In this document: positions 1 through 7,361 of the stretch, piece by piece
Layout of the letters: every line of letters begins with the position of its first letter
Numbering within the stretch: the first letter of the stretch is position 1
NCBI GenBank assembly: GCA_030019105.1
Contig: JASEGY010000054.1
Coordinates: 1-12,917, forward strand
DNA from: a bacterium
GTDB lineage: Bacteria; UBA9089; JASEGY01
Direction: 5' to 3'
Length of the DNA: 12,917 nucleotides
Translations under genes and position numbers: made by a program
Notes under the pieces: generated by a model
What the model was told of the DNA's origin: nothing
The model's input: only the letters and a program-made list of their open reading frames with translations
The model's database searches: none

Positions 1-91
1 CCCTGATTTTTGAAGAGAAACTGTTAACTACTTTTTGGCTTTTTTGAAGGGTGCCAAATCTTAAACCGTTCTTTAGAATCACTCACAAAGT

Positions 92-2998
92 TTACCTACT
101 CACACTCTCCTCCACAATGGAGATCTCATCCTCGGTTAGGCCGTAGAGTTCATACACCAGGCGGTCAATCTTTTTTCCCAAGCGTTTGACTTCTGGTTCA
201 TTTCCTTGTTCAATATCCGCCAGTAGCGTGTTCACCTGTGCGACTATGATTTGCTGTTGTTCAGGAGTAGCAACAGGGATCGGCAACGATTTCCAGTCAT
301 CGGGGTATAGGTGAATATTGCTACGGCGGTTAGCCAGCAAGTAAACCCGTGCCCATGATGAATTCATCACCGATAGTAGATATTTAACTTGGAATTGTTG
401 GGATAGGACTTCAAGTTCTTCACGGCAAGGTGGATTACTTCCCTTTTTGCTTCGATAACGAGCACTCTTGGCAATAGAGCGATTATACACTTCTTTGAGT
501 GCATGCCAGGGAACAAAACCAACGGAAGAAGCATCAAATAAAGTTTGTTTATTGTCAAAAATGGTCTTGGGATTACGACCTGGACTTCTCATAGTAATGA
601 GTTTCTCCTGTACGTCATGGAGTTCAGGAAAAGTAGCTCTACTGAATCGTCCAGGTGCTCGCTCTGTACCGTACTCCAGAAAACGCCAACGTAAAGGCAT
701 CCATTTGGCCAAGTCTTTACCTTGAACGAAAGGTCTATGGATGGCATCAGGATAATCTTGGAGAAGATCAACTGTGACAAATTCGCCCGGATACTTCTGA
801 TCGTCGCTATTAGCACGAAGTCCATAACTCACATAGCAAATCTGTCCTAATGGCACTGTCTTAACTTTAGTTGTGGGGCCTTTTTTCAATCCGTCAGGGC
901 GGAAGATACGATAGTCAGCTTGTTTTTGTGGCAGAGTTGGAAGCACAACGACATTACCAAAGTTGTTATAATGTCTAATCCTCAACGGTTTGTTATCAGG
1001 AGACTTAATTCGTTGGTAGGCAAAGAGGATATTATGCACTCCAGCCTCGAATACCTCTATATCGGAGACGAAATCGAGACGTACAATGCGGGCGTTTTTT
1101 AAAAACCACTCTTGTGACTTACGGGCATACTTAGCGTGGCAGTAGGCATCAGAAGTGATGAATTGAAGCACTCCCTTGTGGCTTAACAAATTGTAGCCAC
1201 GCTCAATAAAGGGCACATACAAATCCCACTTTTCATAAAGTGTTTCGTAAGCGTTTGATGCCAGAATAGCTTGCCGCTCTTGGATATATTCCTCTGCTCT
1301 CACATACGGCGGATTGGCAATCACCACATCAAACCCATCCGAAATATCAAACATCCATTCCGGATCAAAGAAAGGCGAAGAAGCATTCTGGTCATAGGGA
1401 TCCCAGCTCGCCAACTGTTTTGCCGATTCGTTACCCCAGCCATTTTCAATAAGGCGTTCAGCTATCTTTTCTCTCAAATATTGATCTTCTTCCCGCAGTT
1501 TGCGTTTAGTGGACGGCTTTTTCGCGCTGAAGAGGCGGTGGCGCACATCTTTCAGTTTTCCTTCCAGCGCGCTTACTTCTTTATCGTCAAAAAGGCTTCC
1601 GATAAAATCACCCTCTTTCGGTTTATCAATCCCGATCAGCGTATTGGCAGCGACAAATTTGGTTTCAAGGTTTGGCAGAGGGCGGACGCCGAAATTATCC
1701 TTGCCCGCATCGACCTTCTGGTCAACGATGAGCGAGATAAAGAAACGGAGCTTGCTGATCTGGGTCGCAATCGGCTGAATGTCCACACCATAGAAAAGGT
1801 TGTCAAGGGCATCAATATCTTTTTTAAGGTCTTTTTTATATTGTTCCAAGTTTCCTGCAGCATCAATATCAGATAGATTTATTTTTCGCTTTTTACCAAG
1901 TGTAAATTCGGTTACTTTATCTTCTAACTCATCTTCCTCAAAATCATCTCCCTCAAATAATGATATTTCAGAATTATCCTCCACTGTGCTATCTTTTTTT
2001 GCTTTTTGATAAGCCTTGATTTTCTCCAGCGCATTTTGGTGATGGCCCAGTATTTTTTTTACAGTTGAATAGAATGAGACCCAGGAGGACTCCAATCGTT
2101 TAACCATCAATATGTACATCATTTTTACAAGGAAACGGTCTCGTTGTCTTTCATCATGAAGAATATTTTTATCTTCCGAATCATCAACTTTAACATAGAA
2201 TGCGGGTTGGTAGCCGGAAAGCATTGGCGGGAAATGCTCGAATAGTTCCTCAAAACTCTCGAAATTGCCCATTTGATGAGGAGTAACGAAAATATTATCA
2301 GGTTTCTCCCTGACTGGAAAATCCAGTCCGGTTTGCTGCCCTTCAATCATTGCCCTGGTTCGAGCAACAGTTAAAGAATCAGTGAGTGTAAAAAAGTTTG
2401 CAGGTAATTTTTTAATGAAGTCACCAATTCTTGGATTGGGTCCTTCTCGCCAATCGCTAAATGCTTTCTGAGCCGTTCGAAATGTATAATCAATGTTTTT
2501 AATTCCTAAAGATTCATTGAATCCACCAACATTACCTTTAACCATTAGCTTAAATTGATTTCTGATGTCGTTTAACGAGTTGTTTATTGGTGTTGCGGAA
2601 AGCATCAAAACCTTAATATCTTCATTACGCTTCAAGATTTCATCAACAAGGAACTCATACCTCCTGGACCTGTCATTTCTTAGATTGTGGCTTTCATCAA
2701 TAACAATCAATTTAGGTTTGTCATCAGTGAAAAGTTTATCCGCCCTGTCAGTGTATTTTTCCATTCGTTCCAGTTGCATGTCCGTATGAAATCTGATGAA
2801 ATAGTCAAACTGATCTTTTTCAAACCTTGACTCCTGATGCTTTTTGTACCGGTTCCAGTTGTATTGAAGTTTTTTGGGACAAATTAAAACAACTTCTCTT
2901 CCCTGAAGTTGAAAAAACTTCATAACAGCAAGAGCGCTCCAGGTTTTTCCAAGACCAACTGCGTCGGCAAGAATGGCTCCATCAAATTTCCGGAGCAT
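92..2998 (-). CDS. Helicase N-terminal half fused to Eco57I-like methylase C-terminal half; probably degraded
   Basis: The 968-aa open frame joins two halves of what are normally separate restriction-modification proteins. Residues 1-398 are an SF2/SNF2-like helicase first lobe: Walker A GLGKT at 15-19, DESH at 101-104 and SATP at 134-137. From about residue 402 (YGVDIQP) it is an Eco57I/type IIG-like N6-adenine methylase: NPPY at 562-565, then a target-recognition region and a helical end near YELYGLTEDE. Missing are the second helicase lobe (motifs IV-VI) and the methylase SAM motif I (DPxxGSGxF type), which should precede YGVDIQP. An in-frame deletion around 1793-1815 explains this. The ATG at 2998 is only the first available methionine, because family-like sequence continues upstream behind a frameshift. 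I infer that the product is inactive for helicase-driven restriction and for methylation. An assembly collapse between neighbouring helicase and methylase genes is the main alternative. Confidence 0.75.
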   Translation of the reverse strand: MLRKFDGAILADAVGLGKTWSALAVMKFFQLQGREVVLICPKKLQYNWNRYKKHQESRFEKDQFDYFIRFHTDMQLERMEKYTDRADKLFTDDKPKLIVIDESHNLRNDRSRRYEFLVDEILKRNEDIKVLMLSATPINNSLNDIRNQFKLMVKGNVGGFNESLGIKNIDYTFRTAQKAFSDWREGPNPRIGDFIKKLPANFFTLTDSLTVARTRAMIEGQQTGLDFPVREKPDNIFVTPHQMGNFESFEELFEHFPPMLSGYQPAFYVKVDDSEDKNILHDERQRDRFLVKMMYILMVKRLESSWVSFYSTVKKILGHHQNALEKIKAYQKAKKDSTVEDNSEISLFEGDDFEEDELEDKVTEFTLGKKRKINLSDIDAAGNLEQYKKDLKKDIDALDNLFYGVDIQPIATQISKLRFFISLIVDQKVDAGKDNFGVRPLPNLETKFVAANTLIGIDKPKEGDFIGSLFDDKEVSALEGKLKDVRHRLFSAKKPSTKRKLREEDQYLREKIAERLIENGWGNESAKQLASWDPYDQNASSPFFDPEWMFDISDGFDVVIANPPYVRAEEYIQERQAILASNAYETLYEKWDLYVPFIERGYNLLSHKGVLQFITSDAYCHAKYARKSQEWFLKNARIVRLDFVSDIEVFEAGVHNILFAYQRIKSPDNKPLRIRHYNNFGNVVVLPTLPQKQADYRIFRPDGLKKGPTTKVKTVPLGQICYVSYGLRANSDDQKYPGEFVTVDLLQDYPDAIHRPFVQGKDLAKWMPLRWRFLEYGTERAPGRFSRATFPELHDVQEKLITMRSPGRNPKTIFDNKQTLFDASSVGFVPWHALKEVYNRSIAKSARYRSKKGSNPPCREELEVLSQQFQVKYLLSVMNSSWARVYLLANRRSNIHLYPDDWKSLPIPVATPEQQQIIVAQVNTLLADIEQGNEPEVKRLGKKIDRLVYELYGLTEDEISIVEESVSR

Positions 2999-3263
2999 TT
3001 TTATTAAACTTAAAACAGCTTTTTGTTGAAAGACATACAGAGTATTATATACAACTGTATTTTCAAGCCTTCCAATCTGACGGTTAAAATCCAGATTATC
3101 CTGTTCGTTGCCTATTTGACTACCAAATAATTCAAAAAGAACTTTATAATAGAGGTCTTTCTCACCATTCGCTTAATTTTTTGACTAAAAGTTTATTTTC
3201 AAGGCCACCGGATCGAAAATTGTTAAAAATAGTTAGAGGGGCCAAATTTCCTCGTATTGACAT
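2999..3263 (-). pseudogene. Frameshifted 5' end of the helicase gene
   Basis: Upstream of the ATG at 2998 the same frame stays open to a TAA at 3173-3175. It encodes plausible helicase N-terminal sequence, including a Q-motif-like stretch (YNTLYVFQQKAVLSLIK) just before the Walker A segment, but has no ATG, GTG or TTG start. A second minus-strand frame starts at ATG 3263 and runs 33 codons, ending KKLSEW then TGA at 3162-3164. Ignoring the single base at 3164 joins the two frames as LSEW-EKDLYYKV. This suggests a one-base insertion in an originally longer gene starting near 3263. No Shine-Dalgarno is evident at that ATG, so the true start is uncertain. The evidence is the frames themselves; homology is judged by eye. 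Confidence 0.5.
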
Positions 3264-3400
3264 CCAGGATAACGATAATCATTTTCATAATTTCCTGTCT
3301 GATGGTTTACGATAGTCACACGAGGATTCTTCTGTAACTGCCCGATTCGCACAGAGTTGTAAATTAGCAAAACTCTAATTTTATTAAGCGAATGGTGAGA
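3160..3400. repeat. 18-bp exact inverted repeat flanking about 205 bp
   Basis: The left arm at 3160-3177 and the right arm at 3383-3400 are exact reverse complements over 18 bp (right arm ATTAAGCGAATGGTGAGA). The 205 bp between them carry no complete gene. The left arm lies in the broken 5' end of the helicase gene and contains the inferred frameshift base. The right arm contains GGTGAG at 3394-3399, the likely ribosome binding site of the next gene. An exact match this long over such a short distance is very unlikely by chance. It could be an invertible segment, the trace of a template switch between inverted repeats, or an amplification or assembly chimera. No target-site duplication is visible at the ends, and no recombinase gene lies in the window. 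Confidence 0.8.
3233..3382 (-). pseudogene. Possible C-terminal remnant of an upstream gene
   Basis: On the minus strand, just inside the right arm of the inverted repeat, an open frame reads about 50 codons to TAA at 3233-3235 and ends PGCQYEEIWPL. Its composition (alternating hydrophobic and charged residues, then a Tyr/Gly/Pro-rich end) looks like real protein rather than a random frame. Further upstream the same frame runs antisense into the thioredoxin-like gene, where it is only a shadow. It may be the tail of a gene that once preceded the helicase gene and was cut off by the rearrangement that made the inverted repeat. I do not recognise the family, and chance remains a real possibility. 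Confidence 0.25.
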
Positions 3401-3404
3401 TAGA

Positions 3405-5684
3405 ATGTTGAAAAAAGTTTTAATATTTGTCTTTTGCTTGACCTTGGCTGGTTTTCTTTTGCCAAGTATCTCTGCTGCTGTAACCAAAGGAGAAAAGGCT
3501 CCTTCATTTACCCTGCCAGATATTAATGGCAAGCAAATAAGCCTGGATGACTTTAAGGAAAAGAATGTCTTGCTCTATCTCTGGGACTTCTCCGAAGAGA
3601 TATTCATGAAATACCTTCCGCAAATAGAGCAAGTTTACCAGGAGTATAAGGGGAAGGATGTAGTAATCTTGTGTATTAGTTCAAATACCCTGACAAAAAC
3701 AAAAGAAGTTATAGCGTCTCAAAAATTGACTTTTCCTGTTTTGATAGATGAGAGCAAGAAGGTTGATAAAGTTTATAATTCTGAAAAAGCTTATCCCGTA
3801 AGGGTCATTGTGAATAAAAGTGGGGTAGTCACAGATTATGCTCTTGGAGGGGATGCACTCAATACGACTGTTCTCGATACACTAATCTTTGGAGTTCCTT
3901 TGGCTGAGATTGGGACATCCGCAACAGATGATCCAGTTAGACTAACAAATGAAGCTGGAGATGAACTTCAGCCAGACCAATCTCATGATGGGGAATACAT
4001 CGTTATGAGATCTAATATGAATGGGATAACAAATAATATCTGGAGAATGGACTCAAGGGGAGATAACTTTGTAAGGTTAACGGATATGCCATCCTATCGT
4101 AGGGCATTGAATCCTGCATTTCATCCTGATGGAAAATATGTCTATTACATGGATAATTCCCCAAGTGGTGCAAATTCTCACTGGTTTTGCAGGACCCTAA
4201 CAGATGGGACTGGAGGAAGAGAGCAAAATCTTCTAATTCCTGGTGGGGAAGGTGGAGGAAGATTGAGTTTTTCTCCGGATGGTTCTCAATTTGCTTACCG
4301 TCACGATGGTTATGATGAGAATGGGGTAAGATTAGCACGACGACATGATATAAAGATTTGTAACAGTGATGGCTCTAATTTAAGGAGTATTTTCAGAAAT
4401 GACGATATGGAGGGCGATGTAGCCTGGTCTGGCGATGGAACTCGTATTTACTTTTCCATGACAAGTGATGGTGTGACATCCTTATATTCTATAGGAATAG
4501 ACGGTACAGGGCTTAATCGGCTTACTGATACCTCTCTTGGTGATTGCAGTCAGTCTGCAGTGTCACCTGATGGAAAGAAAATAGTTTTCCAGAACAAGAA
4601 AGATCCTGAATCTGATTATGAACTTTATATTATGTCTTCAGATGGATCAGATATTACAAGACTTACTAACAACGATTTCAATGATGTATCTCCCACCTGG
4701 AGTTATGACGGATGTATGATCATCTATTCTTCTAATGCTGATGGAGATTATGATCTCTATGCCATAATGGAACATGCACCGGCCTTGGAAAAAACAACAA
4801 AACCAGCAGTGGCTACGATAGAAGGTTATGGGTACGATTATAATGATGATTCTATTGGCTGTTGGAATTCGCAATATCCTCATCTAAGTTTTGACGATGA
4901 AAAAGATAGGATAGGCTTACCTAATGCAGTATGGGATGGTTCTTATTATTTCAAGGACAACATGTTGTATTTAATAGTAGATAATTTACATTCTCCATAC
5001 TCTCCATCGCATACATTAGGGGTTGGGTATACAGTAACTTTAGAAAACGCTACTTTTGAAGATGGATCTGTTGTAAAAAACATAATACTTTGTAAATTTT
5101 CTGGAACTCCACATCAAACGAAAACAATAAAAAGTATTAAGATTATTCCTTTAAAATCCGAAATAGGGCCTAAAGAATATTATATTCCTGGTACTGCTTG
5201 CCCTTTTTTTGCAGACGTTAAATTAGCCTCTATCAATGGTGATGCGTATAAGGATAATCGCCCAATTGAAGTTCCTTTATCAAAAGGCATAAAAGAGATA
5301 ACTCTTAAGATAAAAGGAAGAGTTGGAAATTGTCCAGGGTGTTATCGGTCTGGAATAACAACTCCTCGCACAGAATATGAACAATATGGAATTTCTTTAA
5401 TAACTGCTCCAATAAATTCTTTAATTGGTGTTTTCTTAGGAGATAATCCACCTGTTTCCTCCAGAACACCTGGCCGGTTGCGGAATGAGGGTAGTAGCCC
5501 CGATACAATTCCCCAACTTCAGCATGCATTTTTCATCTATCACTTCGAGACTTCAGAATCTGATGTAGCCACTGTCAAGGTTCCCGAAGGAGCAACAAGA
5601 CTATTTCTCGGCACCTTAGACACATACGGGTGGTATGACAATGTGGATCGCTACAGTGTAGAAGTAAGAGAGTTGCCTCGCTAA
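3405..5684 (+). CDS. Exported protein: CxxC-less thioredoxin-like domain, TolB-type propeller, LecA-like C-terminal domain
   Basis: The 759-aa protein starts at an ATG 5 bp after GGTGAG. Residues 1-24 are a Sec signal peptide (basic MLKK start, hydrophobic core, likely cut near SISA-A), so it acts outside the cytoplasm. Residues 28-165 resemble the AhpC/TlpA thioredoxin fold (APSFTLPDINGK opening, YP at 130-131 in the cis-proline position). The place for W-C-x-x-C reads WDFSEE (60-65), so no thiol redox activity is expected. Residues 173-455 carry repeated TolB/PD40 blades (PDGKYVYY, SPDGSQFAY, SPDGKKIVF). Residues 660-757 resemble the LecA/PA-IL-like calcium and sugar-binding domain found in exported proteins: SLIGVFLGD, then VPEGATRLFLG and a D-x-YGWYDN loop with D739, D745 and N746 as candidate calcium ligands. 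I infer a binding or sensor protein. It is divergent from the broken restriction gene and 234 bp from the operon downstream. Confidence 0.9.
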   Translation: MLKKVLIFVFCLTLAGFLLPSISAAVTKGEKAPSFTLPDINGKQISLDDFKEKNVLLYLWDFSEEIFMKYLPQIEQVYQEYKGKDVVILCISSNTLTKTKEVIASQKLTFPVLIDESKKVDKVYNSEKAYPVRVIVNKSGVVTDYALGGDALNTTVLDTLIFGVPLAEIGTSATDDPVRLTNEAGDELQPDQSHDGEYIVMRSNMNGITNNIWRMDSRGDNFVRLTDMPSYRRALNPAFHPDGKYVYYMDNSPSGANSHWFCRTLTDGTGGREQNLLIPGGEGGGRLSFSPDGSQFAYRHDGYDENGVRLARRHDIKICNSDGSNLRSIFRNDDMEGDVAWSGDGTRIYFSMTSDGVTSLYSIGIDGTGLNRLTDTSLGDCSQSAVSPDGKKIVFQNKKDPESDYELYIMSSDGSDITRLTNNDFNDVSPTWSYDGCMIIYSSNADGDYDLYAIMEHAPALEKTTKPAVATIEGYGYDYNDDSIGCWNSQYPHLSFDDEKDRIGLPNAVWDGSYYFKDNMLYLIVDNLHSPYSPSHTLGVGYTVTLENATFEDGSVVKNIILCKFSGTPHQTKTIKSIKIIPLKSEIGPKEYYIPGTACPFFADVKLASINGDAYKDNRPIEVPLSKGIKEITLKIKGRVGNCPGCYRSGITTPRTEYEQYGISLITAPINSLIGVFLGDNPPVSSRTPGRLRNEGSSPDTIPQLQHAFFIYHFETSESDVATVKVPEGATRLFLGTLDTYGWYDNVDRYSVEVRELPR

Positions 5685-5718
5685 CTCTGTTTTGGCAGGA
5701 AAGTGCAGATAAAAAGCC

Positions 5719-5747
5719 TTGACAAAGGGGAAAAAATGGGGTAAATT
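5719..5747 (+). promoter_or_regulatory. Candidate sigma-70-type promoter for the four-gene operon
   Basis: A perfect TTGACA at 5719-5724 is followed after 17 bp by TAAATT (5742-5747), a four-of-six match to TATAAT. A better -10 match, TATACT at 5747-5752, is 22 bp away, which is too long for a standard spacer. The position suits a promoter for the operon that starts at 5919, leaving a 5' leader of roughly 160 bp. The spacing supports it, but the -10 is weak. Confidence 0.4.
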
Positions 5748-5768
5748 ATACTTATTATCTACTTTTAC

Positions 5769-5786
5769 CATTCTCAGACGAGAATG
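5769..5786. promoter_or_regulatory. Perfect 7-bp dyad in the operon leader (CATTCTC-agac-GAGAATG)
   Basis: The arms 5769-5775 and 5780-5786 are exact reverse complements around a 4-base loop, about 20-25 bp downstream of the candidate -10. No T-run follows, so it is not a standard terminator. It could be a repressor operator or an RNA hairpin in the leader. A separate 10-bp palindrome, TCAACGTTGA, lies at 5873-5882, about 25 bp before the ribosome binding site of the first operon gene. No regulator gene is present in the window to pair with either. Confidence 0.35.
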
Positions 5787-5918
5787 CAACAGTAATGTTT
5801 CCTCATCAAGTCTCTTTAAGTGAGTAGGCTCCTCTCACATTCACCCTAAGTTATCAGAGCTTACCCCGCGAATCAACGTTGACCCAATAAAGCAAGGAAG
5901 ATTACCAGGAGATTCTAA

Positions 5919-7361
5919 ATGCAAATATTTAACTGGTCTTATAAGGACGATACAGCCAAAAACAACGAAGTCTGGCATCAGAACGAAGGGAAGTTCACGC
6001 TTTTTGAGGTCTTTGACCATGCCTATGATGCAAAGACGCACAACATAGATTTTCTTCACATTAAGAGGTGTCAGGCTGAAGGCTGTAACATATCTGATTT
6101 TTATCCGCAGTTCTTTGATTATTGCCCTTCCTGCGGTGCCGGGCTTCTCCCGGTTGTTCCCCCATCTGTCCAGTCATGGGCCTCACCTTACGGCAATCCT
6201 AACGGAAGTCGCAATTTGTCTGCTTTGAAATGGAATCTGACAACCGATGAATTGAATAAAGAAAAGGCTTTTCCGCTTCCCAAAGAAGGTGGCAATTTTA
6301 CTTTCCTTGTTACTGAGGGGACTAAAACGCTTATAGCGATAGATAGAGCGCCTCGTCCAGAAATGAGGATCTTTTCATACAGCATCGCTATGGAAAGCTG
6401 GATTCTTCATAACGAATCAATCCCGAATTTTATATGCCCGCCCTGGGCATGGTCGGCTGCCTCCGGCCCAGATGGTTTTGCATTACCAACAAAAGAGGGT
6501 CCCTGTTGGATATCACTATCAAAGTCAGAAGGCAGATTTCTTCATGATCTTTCCATCGAGAAATACAAAAACTGCCGTTCGGTAGGTGGGGCAACTGTTT
6601 GTAGAGATATTGCTCTTATCCCCATCGAGAGTGAAGAAGGCTTGACCCTTGCCTGGCATGCATGTAATACTAACACCTCATGGAGGATTGTCTCAATAGT
6701 CAATAAAGAAGCGGTAGAGATAAAAAATGGCTTTCTTGGAGCTGCCATCCAGGATGGTGTGAATAATATTTTCTGGATTGGTGAGAGGGGTTATTTATCG
6801 GTGCATATTGAGAAGGAAATACCTCACGCCAAATGGCATAGGTGGAAAGAGGGTTATGAAGGCTGTCCACAATTTATGCCGTATCGTGACAGACACAGTG
6901 TGTTGTGGCAGCTTTGTTTTAACAAAGAGGAAGGTTATTGTTTTAAGCAGATTTCTCACGAAGGGATTTATGATCGAAAAATAGTTGACGGACCTCACTT
7001 TACTATTGGAAATAAAAGCTTTTGTGACGACAAAATCTACGAAGAACCATGGTCAGATGAATCACAGGACTACTATCCTGAGAAAGAATATTTCGTTCAG
7101 CCCTTAGTAGAATTAGCAAACGGCCTTTTGTATATAGGTGTGCGAAATGTCAATAAAATCCTCGAATATATCGATCCAAAAAAAACTTTCAAATACTCGG
7201 CGGAGTTGTTTATACGCAAAAATGAAGGTGGGGATGTGAAGGTGAAGGATGGGTTTTCCATAACTTCACCATGGGATGCGGAGGCATTTCTTTTCAATGA
7301 AGGGCTTTATCTTTATCTGGGAAATCAAAACAAAAGCTGGGTTTGGCCAAATATATTATGA
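5919..7361 (+). CDS. Zinc-ribbon protein of unknown function, first gene of the FtsZ-like operon
   Basis: The 480-aa protein starts at an ATG 7 bp after AGGAG (5907-5911). It has no signal peptide or membrane segment, so it is probably cytoplasmic. An N-terminal zinc ribbon is visible: C51 and C56 form a Cx4C knuckle, and C69 and C72 form CPSC. The following 400 residues are rich in Trp, aromatic residues and short hydrophobic strands separated by Gly/Asn/Asp turns, which suggests an all-beta, possibly propeller-like, domain. I could not assign it to a named family. Its last codons overlap the next gene by 4 bp (ATGA), so the two are probably translationally coupled and it belongs with the vWA-like protein and the FtsZ-like GTPase. 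An adaptor or scaffold role is inference. Alternatives include a nucleic-acid-binding zinc-ribbon protein or an effector of the cassette. Confidence 0.88.
   Translation: MQIFNWSYKDDTAKNNEVWHQNEGKFTLFEVFDHAYDAKTHNIDFLHIKRCQAEGCNISDFYPQFFDYCPSCGAGLLPVVPPSVQSWASPYGNPNGSRNLSALKWNLTTDELNKEKAFPLPKEGGNFTFLVTEGTKTLIAIDRAPRPEMRIFSYSIAMESWILHNESIPNFICPPWAWSAASGPDGFALPTKEGPCWISLSKSEGRFLHDLSIEKYKNCRSVGGATVCRDIALIPIESEEGLTLAWHACNTNTSWRIVSIVNKEAVEIKNGFLGAAIQDGVNNIFWIGERGYLSVHIEKEIPHAKWHRWKEGYEGCPQFMPYRDRHSVLWQLCFNKEEGYCFKQISHEGIYDRKIVDGPHFTIGNKSFCDDKIYEEPWSDESQDYYPEKEYFVQPLVELANGLLYIGVRNVNKILEYIDPKKTFKYSAELFIRKNEGGDVKVKDGFSITSPWDAEAFLFNEGLYLYLGNQNKSWVWPNIL

Noticed and set aside
1271..1876. 201-aa plus-strand open frame inside the methylase half
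   Set aside because: It lies antisense to clear methylase coding sequence (NPPY, YGVDIQP), has no ribosome binding site, and its translation has no family features.
92..2998. Functional type IIG restriction-modification enzyme
   Set aside because: Methylase motif I and the second helicase lobe are absent, and I see no nuclease motif.
3160..3400. Insertion sequence or MITE with terminal inverted repeats
   Set aside because: No target-site duplication is seen next to the arms, the arms overlap coding sequence and a ribosome binding site, and there is no transposase.
5693..5708. Sigma-54-like TTGGCAGG...GTGCA just after the exported protein gene
   Set aside because: The GG and GC elements are one base too close for a -24/-12 promoter.
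7343..7357. TTG start for the vWA-like gene
   Set aside because: It lies inside the preceding gene without a ribosome binding site. The ATG at 7358 gives the typical ATGA coupling and a normal signal peptide.
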